Positions 32,656 to 43,150 of a DNA stretch of 64,000 bases are shown piece after piece. Positions within the stretch are counted from its first letter, which is position 1. Each line of letters starts with the position of its first letter. The DNA is taken from the NCBI GenBank assembly GCA_037367405.1, contig JAZKJV010000391.1:806001-870000 (forward strand), read 5' to 3'. Both the position numbers and the translations under genes were made by a program. The notes under the pieces are model-generated. The model was not told the origin of the DNA. It worked only from the letters and a program-made list of their open reading frames with translations, and made no database searches. The stretch is from Ottelia alismoides (lineage: Eukaryota; Streptophyta; Magnoliopsida; Alismatales; Hydrocharitaceae).

Positions 32656-33164
32656 AACCCATATATGTAATATGTATTATATGTAATATGTATGTGTGTG
32701 TGCGTGTCTTTCCGATCCAGGAGTAGCAATAGATCAAAAGGAGGCATGAAAAGTTCCATGCTTGCATGTGCGCTCTTGTTCGGGTGTGGGAGATCAATTC
32801 AGAGCTTGATCTTTTTTGTTATAAATTTGTTTTAGAAAAATTAATTTGCATATTCATCTTCTCAATTCTTACCTAACTGTGAACCTCTGGTTGCATGAAC
32901 TCAAGCGAACGTTCGCGTTCTTAATGCGAACACCATCTTTTTTCTTTAGCTTTCTCTTCTCTTCCTTGGTTCTTTCGAGGTGCTTTCGAGGATAAACATG
33001 AGGTGCTTGTGAGGTGCATTATTTTCTTATATGTCGTATTTTTGGGGATTTATATGGATATTATTTATGAAGGATCAAGAGACAAGAAAGGATAGAAAAT
33101 AGTACACTTGTGCCCATTTGAGATTCTGTAATTAAAATTATGCTCCTACAGAGGTAAAATAGGA

Positions 33165-33620
33165 GCCAACACCCAACATCATCCCATTCATGTAAGAGAT
33201 ATCCATACCCTTGACAGCTCACCTAAATTAAATCAAATGAACATGTAGTTTTTGTGATTATTTTCTAGAGTTTTTTTACACTTGTACCACCTTCGAGATT
33301 ATGCAATTATAGTTATGCCCTTACCTTTTATTCAATAACAAATGTGCTCCTATATTCTAGATCTATCCTTTTGTAATTACACACCTGCCACTATTTTACC
33401 TTAATGCAAAGGTAGATCTGTGAATTCTGTAACAATATAGGGCACACTTGTTATTGCAAAAAATGGTAAGGACATATTGTAATTAAAAAAATTCAGAAGG
33501 ACAAAACAAGTATAAAAAAACCCTAGAAAATATTGACAAAAACATCGTTTTCCTTTACTTTAATTTAGGTGAGCGGTCAGGGGTACTGATATCTCTTACA
33601 CCAAGTAGGATGATATTGAC
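33165..33620. mobile_element. Nested foldback elements
   Basis: The outer arms (TGTAAGAGATATCCATACCC on the left, mirrored by TACTGATATCTCTTACACC on the right, plus CTCACCTAAATTAAA against TTTAATTTAGGTGAG) enclose an inner inverted pair at about 33267-33531 (GAGTTTTTTTACACTTGTA against TACAAG-like and AAAAAAACCCTAG). The inner ends resemble the Mutator-type MITEs at 44015 and 45521. Confidence 0.6.
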
Positions 33621-33784
33621 CTATATACACAAACACGTAATCTCTATATCTTATGGTCATATCAACTACCATTTCTGATCTTATACCACATGGCACATGT
33701 AAATTCTTATTCTCCTTATTTTTTATTCCAAAAGTTCACTCAAATGCAGCCGTAGAAGATTTAGTACATCTATATGTTGTATTG

Positions 33785-34112
33785 CACTGCAAGAAAAACA
33801 AGTTGTGATCACAGAATGTGGCTACAGAAACCTGTGGCCAAGATACTTGCGTGGCCACTAGTTTCTCGTAGCTACAATTCAGCGGCCAAAGTCTTCAAAT
33901 ATGTAAAGAGAACATTCATGCATGAACTACGGCCACGACAGCTTCTGTGGTTACTTGTAGTGGCCACGACATATTCGTGGTTAGTGAACTCTCGCAATGA
34001 GACTTGTAACGGCTACATGCCACGACGTGTTGTGGTCAGAGCTCAATTCCTGGCCACAAACCTCATATCTGTAGGCATAATTCTGTAGCCAGAGCTTGTT
34101 TTCCTTACAGTG
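33785..34112. mobile_element. CACTA-type MITE (copy 2)
   Basis: CACTGCAAGAAAAA and TTTTCCTTACAGTG are slightly decayed versions of the termini of copy 1 at 28546. The interior shares the TGTGGCCAC/CACGACATATTCGTGG pattern. The flanking 3-mers TTG and TTA differ at one base. Confidence 0.8.
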
Positions 34113-34759
34113 TTATTTCGTAAGATTCGTATAATTGAGAATCATTTTATTCTGATATATGTGGTAATTTGGACATCACAACCAAATAGAATATTCAAAA
34201 TGAGCTCTACTACATGTCGCTCCATCGTACCTATCATTGTGTAGTGCTAAAATGGCATTTGTGATATTTTTTTCGGTGAACTTCACTTTTTGGTAATATT
34301 ATATCACTTGCAAATGTAGTTTTATAGTAAGAAAAATGATAAGAATGTTTTATTAGAGAAGAAATACCACTATAGTTGTCGCTCGCACTTGCTCTATGAC
34401 TACTTACTCAACTATATATGATGTTGTTGCTTCGACAACTTTCTCTCATCCACCGTGACTTTGATCACCAATCCACCCTCCTCGTTTTCCCTAGTCGAAT
34501 GTCCATAGATAAATACGCTTTTTTCCTTCTTTACCAATTGATGAAAATATCATTAATCGAAGCAGATATATTTTTCTTATTTTGAATTCCAATAAATGAG
34601 CTCATGGAGATAATTGAACTTAACGCGATGTAAAAATGACTCAAATACATGTTTGATGATTCATATATTGAAACTACATTGAAATAGGAGACAAGCGAGC
34701 AACACACCACGTCGCTAGTCCATTTTGAATTGCAAAATCGATCCTTCTAAATACTACAT
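34113..34759. other. No recognisable feature
   Basis: AT-rich intergenic DNA. No coding, RNA or repeat signal is evident. Confidence 0.4.
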
Positions 34760-35450
34760 CCAAAAAACCTAGGAATCATACATTGCTGCTCATGACTTTT
34801 TGGACCATCTTCAAAAGCTCAACAGCTTCCAGTACTAAGAATACAAAGGTATCGAAATCAAAAGGGATGAAGGCATGTTGATTCTCAATGCACGCTTTCT
34901 CATACTTCACCACTTGTGTTGCAGAGCTTTAGGGGCGGCATGTCCCACCGTAAAGGTCTCACTCTTCAACCTCACTAGTGGAGGAACTCATGTCAGATCT
35001 ACACAAGCATGTTTCCCTCCGACCCATCCAAACATCAAAATATCAGCAAGTTTAAGTGTAGATCTTCCCTCCTACGGATCGGTTAAAAAGGTCATAGGCG
35101 CCTCTTTCTTAGTAGCAATACCTGCACATTTGAGTATATCAAATAAAACGTCTCCAACAAGATCGTGTCTATACTTAAAATCGAGAAGCTCCATGCAATG
35201 AACTGGATGATCTCCAGAAGTGTCTAAGCATGCTTTACAGCAAACTGGGCATAACTCATCAGCTGGAAATAAAGGAATCATGAGACGATATCTGAGGATA
35301 CTTCGATACTCCATCGGTGACATGTGTAAACCAAGTTCATCAATAGGAATAGCAAGGAGAAAATCTTGAGCATGATCAGCTTGACGACACCGAAAAATTG
35401 GCTTTTATCTTACGATCATGACAAATTTCACCTTCACGTCCTCAATTATT
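34760..35450 (-). pseudogene. Degenerate reverse-transcriptase-associated C-terminal fragment
   Basis: The best-preserved frame (35323-35072) reads YRLMIPLFPADELCPVCCKA, then LDTSGDHPVHC and FKYRHDLVGDVLFDILKC. This is a Cys/His-bearing region I know from many plant genomes as the tail of retroelement-derived reverse transcriptase proteins. Downstream on the minus strand, GKHACVDLT-like and FTVGHAA-like pieces follow in broken frames down to about 34760. Stops and shifts show that it is dead. The exact element type is uncertain. Confidence 0.55.
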
Positions 35451-35879
35451 TTGCTAAAAATAGCACTTGTCAAAACATTCTAGATCTTTGGGGGGCGATG
35501 TCTTTTTTAGAGAAATAACTGAAATCGAATGAGGAAATTGTATCGTGAAGTCATTGAAGAGCATAATCAAAGCCGGAGTCCATAGTGTAAATCTCACTAT
35601 CTCGTAAGATATGATCCATGAGCTCCCAAGAATGTACCCTGGAAGCCACAAAGGCATACGAATCATTTGAAGAGTTTTGTATTGCAATTTCGGTATCGTT
35701 GATGTGGGATTTAGTCCGATATCATGGAACTCAGATGTCTATAGAAATTATACATCATGTTCACAAGGGTTGGAAATTGATAGAAGTTTGTTAAAGATAC
35801 ATAAATGCAAGTACGTGTGCGCATCAGACTGGTTTCCATCTCGATCTCAAGTGCATAGCCTTGTGCCATGTTCGTTTGG

Positions 35880-36125
35880 AGAATAGGAACTTGAATAAGG
35901 GGTCAATTCCCCGCCTGATGCGGTTCCCAAGAATATGGTTATTCCCATCTACATCCCATTATTTCATCTTATTCCACCTTTATTCCTATCTGTGTTCCAT
36001 CTTACCTACCTTATTCCACCTTATTCTCCTTATTATATCTTTCCAACCAAACAAAGAATAGACCCTTATTCTCTCTATTCCGCATCCTTATTCATTCTTA
36101 TTCTTGAACTGAATGCCCCTTAAAA
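35880..36125. repeat. Possible MITE rich in CTTATTCC words
   Basis: GAATAGGAACTTGAATAAGG on the left is roughly mirrored by CCTTATTCATTCTTATTC on the right, with repeated CTTATTCCACC between. Termini and target duplication were not resolved. Confidence 0.4.
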
Positions 36126-36225
36126 GACATTTCTATGCTCATATGCATATGTACTATAAGCATACGTATATATGCATATGCATATGTACTATAAGCATGT
36201 TTTCTTCCAATTTCTTTTGATTGTT
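36125..36225. repeat. Direct repeat ATATGCATATGTACTATAAG
   Basis: The 20-mer ATATGCATATGTACTATAAG, followed by CAT, occurs twice within 60 bp, near 36141 and 36174. Confidence 0.7.
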
Positions 36226-36230
36226 TATTT

Positions 36231-36800
36231 CTATGTTCCTGACTTGAAAGAGAAACGGTTTTCGTCAAACTGTGCATACTTGAGCAACACAAAGCTTCTC
36301 TGTGGAGAGGTCAAAGCAATAACATCCCATATGATTTTTAGCATACCCAAGAAAAATGCACTTTTTTGTTCTATATGAGAACTTTTAGAGGGACGGAGAA
36401 GAGGGAATATGGCACACCCAAAGACTCGTAGAAAATGTAAATTTGGATTTGAGTTGCTAAGGATTTTAAGTGGAGAGACCATACCTAGTATATATGTGGG
36501 CGGTCGGTTTATGAGATAGACAACTGTAAAGAATGCATATTCTCAGTTTGGGTAGAGAAGTGAGGCGTTGGAAAGAAGAGCGAGAGTGTTGTTAATAATG
36601 TGTTGAACTTTTCTTTTAGCTACACCATTTTGTCCATGTGTATGAGGTGAATTGAGTCGGTGGTGAATACCCTCATGTTTGAGGTGTTTATCTAGGACAC
36701 AATATTCTTCCTCCATCGGTTTGAATGGTTTTTATCTTATAGTTGAATTGAACAAAGACAAAAATATTGAATTTGGAAATTGTGATCGACCTGTCGTGGT
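36231..36800 (-). pseudogene. Copia integrase fragment
   Basis: The preserved frame 36482-36231 reads NLHFLRVFGCAIFPLLRPS, the conserved region after the copia integrase core. Upstream on the minus strand, pieces equivalent to NSPHTHGQNGVAKRK (the catalytic Glu block, here with Lys after Ala instead of Glu) and a GIHHRLNSPH-like stretch appear in interrupted frames. No LTR was found nearby. It is a different, older subfamily than copia 1 and 2. Confidence 0.75.
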
Positions 36801-37760
36801 GGAAGATGATAGAGAGCTTGGTAACTTTTCGTCAGAGGAGATCCTTACTTATCCTGGGATGCTTGACTGAATAGTAGGGCCCACGTTGTTGAATACAATC
36901 GATCACATATATTCAACTCTGTAGTTGAACATTTTTTGAAGCATTGCATGAAAAAGCAGAATTGACGAAGACAGGTTGGCGAGGATATGGAGAACGTGTA
37001 TCCTATTCCTCTCTATTGCATTGGCGAGGGTTTGGCGAGGACTGTGGTCGCCACTTTGTCCTCGCCAAATCAAAATTATAATGTATGTGATGTGTCACCT
37101 ATAGTCTACTTGACAAAATCGTGACCAGTTTGTTCTTCCTCATTGCTCATAGCAAATCTTAGCTTCTCTAATCCGACGACCTCATCTCCTCTACCATCGA
37201 CGTTCCATTAGGTCCGCCTCCTTTCCTTCCTTTCCTTAAGAAGGTATTTGAATCATAATATTGTGATTATTCTTTTTTTTAAAGTTATTATGCTTTGGTT
37301 GGTTTTCAATATGTTTTTATGGAAAATACACGGTCGAATTTTGTAATTAGCCTGTACGATTTGGCTAGTGTAAATTGAACACCAAACATTACATAGTATT
37401 GATTTTGATTTGGTTTTGGACTATCTTGCCATATTTTAGTTGAAGATGTATTGAAGGTGTTTTATGAAATGTCTAAATGAAAATTTTTGATAAATGAGAA
37501 ATACCTTTGTAATGTGTTGTGATAACTCGTACGCGTTTTTATCCCTAAATGTCCAAAAAAATCTCATAAATAAAAGGGCATGTATTTAGGTATTCAGTGT
37601 AAATATGTGTTTGTGTTTGTATTTATGTTGTATGTGTTATGTTAGTGTACATCTTTGTAGTGTGGTGTATATGGTGTATGTGCTTGCACATATGTTAGAG
37701 CATGTGTGTGTTAGTACATATATTTATGTGCCAGTATGGGTATGTGTTAGTATGCTTATA
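36801..37760. other. No gene recognised
   Basis: TTGGCGAGGA-like words recur at 36975-37075 on both strands, suggesting a decayed inverted repeat. The rest is AT-rich. Confidence 0.4.
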
Positions 37761-37761
37761 A

Positions 37762-37771
37762 TGTGTGTGTG

Positions 37772-37811
<40 letters not shown>

Positions 37812-37814
37812 TGT
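37762..37814. repeat. (TGCG)n microsatellite
   Basis: About twelve GTGC units sit within a longer TG-rich stretch (37590-37840) that also repeats GTGTTAGTATG-like words. The open frame across it is low complexity, not a gene. Confidence 0.95.
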
Positions 37815-37840
37815 GTTAGTATGTCTATAGAGTATATTAT

Positions 37841-40537
37841 TGATTAGGATGTAAGAAAATGTTATGTGACTATTTGCGATTACTTCCCTATTTTTTCAAA
37901 GATACATATTATGTGATCAATGACAAAGTATTTTGAAAAATAACACATACATCTTTTTTAGTTTCTTACCATATTGTTGCTTATATGCAAGTATGGTTAT
38001 GTTATAATTTTCCATCTACAGTAATGACTTCATTCGCAAATGTTCTAAATAAGGAGATTGTCTTGGAAATGTAGAATCCTTAGAATGTCTATCTATGTCT
38101 ATTTCAATAGTGTTCCCACCAATCAAAGATGCATTTTGAAGATTTTGTAGTTATACCATTTAGTCTTATATTATCATTCATATTTCTTACAAATTTTATA
38201 GTCGTAGTTCATATTTTAAAAAGGTCAAAAATGCTTTTTCATTCGAGATCCCATTTAGTTGACCAAAGTTCCACTCAACCAAGAGATACAAATTAATGAC
38301 TAGTTTTTTAATGGATTTAAATTATAGATTATAAAAAAAGTACAAATTATGTTTATTTTTCTCAGTATCTATTTATGTATATATTTATTTATGTATATAT
38401 TTATGTTTTCTTCCTCATCTCTAATTGCTAGTAATTTGTCTCTTTATTGGTGTTTTAGTTGAATGATATAAATGCGAATGAGATTTTACTTGAGCTTCAT
38501 AGTGAACTACGAGGACTACTCGACTTGTATCTTGGTGAGATGATATTTAAATACTTGGTGATTGAAAAGGGTAGTATTTTTTCATGTGGTCTGATTAGCT
38601 CACTTTTATAAAATTTTGGATAAGCGATAACTTCTGAGTGCTTTCCTTTTGGATTTTTATAAATGATCAATAGTTTCCTAATATACTCACATATGGTCTA
38701 AGTCGCAAACTCGACTCTTTCCTCTTTCAACTTGCTTTTTACGACTAACTCTATTGTAATTTAGCTTTTCCAAAACTCTACTTAATGGTTGTTCATGTTT
38801 GGCTTGTTCAATTATGTCAGCGAAGGATGGTATTTTTCTCTAATGATGTTTCTCTCGAGTGCAGGTGCGGATGTGTGCATCTTTCCTTATTTAGATTGTG
38901 AATGGAGTTACAATTTAGAGATGCTATTCTTTTTATTGTTGAAGAGTATGTTCAATTCCAATTTCTTCAGAATTGCAAGGATTTAAAGATGGTGGTCTAA
39001 TTGTGAGTTTATATACATTTGTTATTCTCTACAAATTTTTTTCATCTTCTAGATAAAATGGGAGTAGGCTCAAGAATAGTAACATTTTATTGCCTAGAAA
39101 ACACCTAAATCTTTAGTTTTATTAAAAAAATCTATGAACTATTTCTTTGTAATCCATTGTGAATTTGTTTAGTTGTTAGCATCCTCAAGGTATTAGAGGT
39201 AATCTACATATTTGACGTGGAGATATCATCGTAGAAGGAACAATCAAAATTTACATTTGTTGATTTTCTTTTACTGCTATATATTTGAGCACACCTTCAG
39301 AGAAACTAGAAGGTAAAGAACTATAAACTAAGGTTGTAGAGGACTAACTCTTGCGTCATTAGCTATGCTAAATTAATTCGTGTCCTCTTGCCTTTGATCC
39401 ATACATATTCAAGTTTCAAACTTTTAATTAAATTTTATTATGAGAAAATATGATAAGTTCTAATCCAAGGAATTGCTCGGTTGGATTGATCATGTAAATG
39501 CCTTTCTTCGTCTGTCTTTAGAAAATTTTATAATTAGTATATGCATTATTTCCTCTTTACTTTGTATTCTAGAATATGTTAACAAGTAAAAGGAACAAAC
39601 GACATTTAAATAATATGTTCTATGGAAAATAAGATGAGGATAGGCCGAAAAATAAAATGATGTACCATTATTAACAATGATGAGATAATTGTTCTATAAA
39701 ATACAAAAGAAAAGAAGTACAATTGTAAGTCATGCATCTTTATTCATATATCTATTCTATCTTTAATGCATCCTTAATAAAAACAAGTCTTATTAGAAAA
39801 TGACTCAAGCTCTGAGGATTGCACCTTCATATTGCCTCCACGCGTGAACGTAATCCATTGCCTAAGTAGACAAAGCCTTCACTCTCACTTGGAGTCATGC
39901 GGCTTTTGAAGCCTTACAAGGTGCACACGAGAAGTGGCACTGATTCCATCTACTAGGTAAATCTAGGAAGGGTGCAATTTAGCCTATCGCAAACAGTGAC
40001 AAAATTTTGACTTTTGATGAAATTTATAATAATATTTAACATGTTCTACATATTTATCTTTTATAAATATTCTTTCCCTTTTTTAGAGGGTAGAATCCCT
40101 TGTTTAGTTAGAAATCTTTACCTTGAAATAATGTATTCATTATTATCTTATGTCGACAAGTAATTGTAAATGAATAGCGTGAAATTCATGAATAGTATTA
40201 CTTTTGATAGAAGCATCAACATGGATGATAGAAATACTCATCGACAACGACAGGATAGAAGAGTCAAAAGTGGAGTAGTGTTGAGAAATAGTTTTCCAGA
40301 GGAATGAACGAGTTTAAATTTTTACTAAACCTTAGCTCATATTAATTTATTTAGCAAGCTTTTGTGTATAATAATTATCTCTATTACCATTACAACAATA
40401 ATTTTTATTTTTTATTTATATAGTTTGTATCACTATTCAAGTATATTTCTTTTCTTATCTAGTCCCACCATCTATTTTTATGCGCTTTCTATGCACTTGA
40501 ATTTGAGAATAATGAAAGAAGATATGACAAGTTAATA
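37841..40537. other. AT-rich intergenic stretch without a recognised gene
   Basis: I scanned both strands and found only short open frames and no splice-joined coding pattern. TATATTTATTTATGTATATAT repeats occur near 38365-38405. Confidence 0.4.
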
Positions 40538-40744
40538 TGTAACGTCCCGGGCTTAGGTCCCCGGTCCGTTATCGAGGAAAACTGGCCCTGACAACTTGTT
40601 GGGTTCGAGCCCAAATGAACCCGTTGACAACCACCCAAAATGCTTAAGCCCAAGTTGTCAAGTAGTAATCCCCACCACTTATATACCACACCCACACTTT
40701 GTGAGTTTTCCATGTGGTACTATGTTTGGGGTTAGGGTGTTACA
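40538..40744 (-). repeat. TRIM LTR A
   Basis: It starts TGTAACGTCCCGGG and ends GGGTGTTACA, followed by the polypurine tract complement. Confidence 0.88.
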
Positions 40745-40920
40745 ACCTCCCCCACTTATATTCGCAACGTCCTCGTTGCGACATGGCCCATCACTTATTC
40801 CCAGTGATAGTGGCGGCTGCACGCTCTGGGTAGCCATTTCCTCCAACCTCTTTGTAGGGGCGGCTCCACCTCTCGGGTAGCCCTTTCCACTATCAGAGAG
40901 AATTTGGCTCTGATACCATT

Positions 40921-41127
40921 TGTAACGTCCCGGGCTTAGATCCCCGGTCCGTTATCGAGGAAAACTAGCCCTGACAACTTGTTGGGTTCGGACCCAATTA
41001 GATCCGTTGACAACCACCCAAAATGCTTAAGCCCAAGTTGTCAAGTAGTAATCCCCACCACTTATATACCACATCCACACTTTGTGAGTTTTCCATGTGG
41101 TACTATGTTTGGGGTTAGTGTGTTACA
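40921..41127 (-). repeat. TRIM LTR B
   Basis: It is preceded by the primer-binding site and followed by a second polypurine tract complement. It differs from A at about a dozen sites. Confidence 0.88.
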
Positions 41128-41338
41128 ACCTCCCCCACTTATATTCGCAACGTCCTCGTTGCGACATGGCCCATCACTTATTCCCAGTGATAGTGGCGGC
41201 TGCACGCTCCGGATAGCCATTTCCTCCAATCTCTTTGTAGAGGCGGCTCCACCTCTCGGGTAGCCCTTTCCACTATCAGAGAGAATAACTGATGGGCCAT
41301 GTCGCAACGAGGACGTTGCGAATATAAGTGGGGGAGGT

Positions 41339-41545
41339 TGTAACACACCAACCCCAAACATAGTACCACATGGAAAACTCACAAAGTGTGGGTGTGGTAT
41401 ATAAGTGGTGGGGATTACTACTTGACAACTTGGGCTTAAGCATTTTGGGTGGTTGTCAACGGATCTTATTGGGTCGGAACCCAACAAGTTGTCAGGGCTA
41501 GTTTTCCTCGATAACAGACCGGGGATCTAAGCCCGGGACGTTACA
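41339..41545 (+). repeat. TRIM LTR C, inverted
   Basis: It is the reverse complement of B with only a few differences, and follows the polypurine tract AGTGGGGGAGGT. Confidence 0.88.
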
Positions 41546-41721
41546 AATGGTATTAGAGTCAAATTCTCTCTGATAGTGGAAAGGGCTACCCGAGAGGTGG
41601 AGCCGCCCCTACAAAGAGGTTGGAGGAAATGGCTACCCAGAGCGTGCAGCCGCCACTATCACTGGGAATAAGTGATGAGCCATGTCGCAACGAGGACGTT
41701 GCGAATATAAGTGGGGGAGGT

Positions 41722-41930
41722 TGTAACACCCCCCAAAATTGAAAAAAAGTCCCACACCGTGGAACAAGAAGTTTCCGGGTGGGATAAAAAGTGAGGAGGT
41801 TACTACCTAGCAACCCGGCTTAAGCATTTTGGGGGTGGTTAATCGGGTCCATATGGACCCGATCCCAAGAGGTTGTTAGGGCCAGTAATGCTCCGTTAAC
41901 GGACCGGGAACCTAAGCCCGGGACGTTACA
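41722..41930 (+). repeat. TRIM LTR D, inverted and diverged
   Basis: It shares its first and last 20 bases and scattered blocks with A-C, but the U3 part is different. It is a separate subfamily member. Confidence 0.8.
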
Positions 41931-42054
41931 TAATAAGAGGGACCAAGAGTAATAAGAGTGGAAGAAAAGATGAGGACAAGAGGAAGTTAATAAAGGGACT
42001 AATTATCACTTATGAACATAAATAACATTTAAACATGTCATCTATGATCAGATT

Positions 42055-42316
42055 GGTGTCGTGGTGTAGTTGGTTATCACGTCAGTCTAACACACTGAGG
42101 GCCTGTTTGGTTGCTGGGTTGGACTGGGTTGGGTTGGGTTGGGGTATCCCTGTGAATAGTAAATTGTACCCCTCTGAATAGTAAACTGTGAGGAGGATTG
42201 AGAGGGTTGGAAGGGGGTTGGAAGGAGGGGTACACCGGTGTACCCCAACCCAACCCAGTCCAACCCAGCAACCAAACAGGCCCTGAAGGTCTCCGGATCG
42301 AGTCCGGGCGATGCCA
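42055..42316 (+). pseudogene. tRNA-Val (AAC) split by a MITE
   Basis: Positions 42055-42098 and 42287-42316 join to a 74-nt tRNA. It has acceptor GGTGTCG with CGATGCC (two G-U pairs), a D arm containing GTAGTTGGTTATCAC, anticodon arm TCAGT-CTAACAC-ACTGA with anticodon AAC, and T arm TCCGG-ATCGAGT-CCGGG. An insertion of 185 bp plus a 3-bp duplication sits just after the anticodon stem, between positions 44 and 45. This is not the 37/38 site where nuclear tRNA introns are removed, so a functional tRNA is not expected. Apart from the insertion the tRNA is well kept, so the event is probably recent. Confidence 0.85.
42099..42283. mobile_element. MITE inserted in the tRNA-Val gene
   Basis: Long terminal inverted repeats GGGCCTGTTTGGTTGCTGGG and CCCAGCAACCAAACAGGCCC are perfect over at least 20 bp and continue through TTGGACTGGGTTGGGTTGGG. 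A 3-bp duplication TGA lies at 42096-42098 and 42284-42286. The length is 185 bp and it is non-coding. The termini and 3-bp duplication suggest a PIF/Harbinger-like family, although TGA is not the usual TWA target. Confidence 0.88.
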
Positions 42317-42634
42317 TTTTATATTTTTTTCCTATTTTTTAAGACGAGATTTTGTTCAAAATATTATAACTACATTTTTTACTAATACGTAACAGCTCAG
42401 ATGGTAGATGGCATGCTTAACTTTCGAGAGGTACGAGAGCACGTGCTTAGCTTGCAGATCCATCTTTCTTCAAAATTTATATAATCCACGTCAAATTTTT
42501 AAACCCCGTGTTAAATTTCTGTGGTACTGATTTCAACAGAACCAACTTTCAATAACGGCATCAAAAGTTCGGATTTGTTATAAATAATTTGATTCTGAAT
42601 CGATGTCAAATATCTAAAAATATAAAGTCATACG

Positions 42635-42985
42635 TGGCTGCCTCCTAGGGGCAGCAACATGGCTGCCCCCGTCTTATTTGGGCAAATTTTTTTTATTTTT
42701 TTGAAAAATAACACCATACATTCATCCCTATATCCCTCCTATATACCATTCGAATTTCGTCAGAAGCAGAGACTCCTACGGCCTTCATCCGGACAGTAAT
42801 TTTTTAACGGTAACATGATTTTTTAAAGTCGATACCATCGAGATGGAGGCCGTAGGAGTCTCTGTTTCTGACGAAATTCGAATGGCATATAGGAGGGATA
42901 TATGGATGAATATACATGGTTTTATTTTTCAAAAAAAAAATAAAAAACGCCAAAAAATAGGGCGGGGGCAGCCACCATTTTTTCC
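42635..42985. mobile_element. Foldback MITE with about 190-bp arms
   Basis: The arms pair over most of their length. The left arm contains TTCGTCAGAAGCAGAGACTC and CCTACGGCCTTCATC. The right arm has the complements GAGGCCGTAGGAGTCTCTG and TTTCTGACGAAATTCG. The outer ends carry GGCTGCC and GGCAGCC. A short spacer near 42800-42840 separates the arms. It is the same family as 32418 and 51855. Confidence 0.85.
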
Positions 42986-43077
42986 AAATATAAAACCAAT
43001 GGATCCTATTATATCCATATCCTGTAGAGATTTGTTGACGAGATTAACCCAAAAAGCCATCATATTTAAAACTAAGA

Positions 43078-43150
43078 CGCTCACCGAGGGGCTCGAACCC
43101 ACGACCACAAGGTTAAGAGCCTTGCGCTCTACCAACTGAGCTAGACGGGC
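43078..43150 (-). tRNA. tRNA-Lys (CTT), possibly decayed
   Basis: The minus strand folds as a tRNA: acceptor GCCCGTC, D arm GCTCAGTTGGTAGAGC, anticodon arm CAAGG-CTCTTAA-CCTTG with anticodon CTT, variable TGGTC, and T arm GTGGG-TTCGAGC-CCCTC. A and B boxes are intact and a TTTT run follows within 15 bp. One mismatch in the T stem and one in the acceptor stem suggest reduced function or a pseudogene. Nuclear rather than organellar type is inferred from the sequence. Confidence 0.8.

Larger units (their letters stand above)
40538..41930. mobile_element. Palindromic cluster of four TRIM LTRs
   Basis: The order is LTR A (40538-40744, minus), internal, LTR B (40921-41127, minus), truncated internal, a head-to-head switch near 41285, truncated internal, LTR C (41339-41545, plus), internal, LTR D (41722-41930, plus). 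Polypurine tracts (ACCTCCCCCACT or its complement) and primer-binding sites (GGCTCTGATACCAT at about 40906, degenerate TGGTATTAGAGTC at 41548) fit these orientations. Both outer ends are the same LTR terminus (TGTAACGTCCCGGGCTTAG and its complement). A 5-bp duplication TAATA lies at 40533-40537 and 41931-41935. B and C are the closest pair; D is distinctly diverged. No coding capacity exists. Confidence 0.85.

Noticed and set aside
37605..37847. Cys- and Val-rich open frame
   Set aside because: It is the translation of a TG/TGCG microsatellite stretch.
40596..41813. Four similar open frames of 75-141 residues
   Set aside because: They are copies of the TRIM LTR and internal region, which are non-coding. 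Their similarity reflects the repeat.
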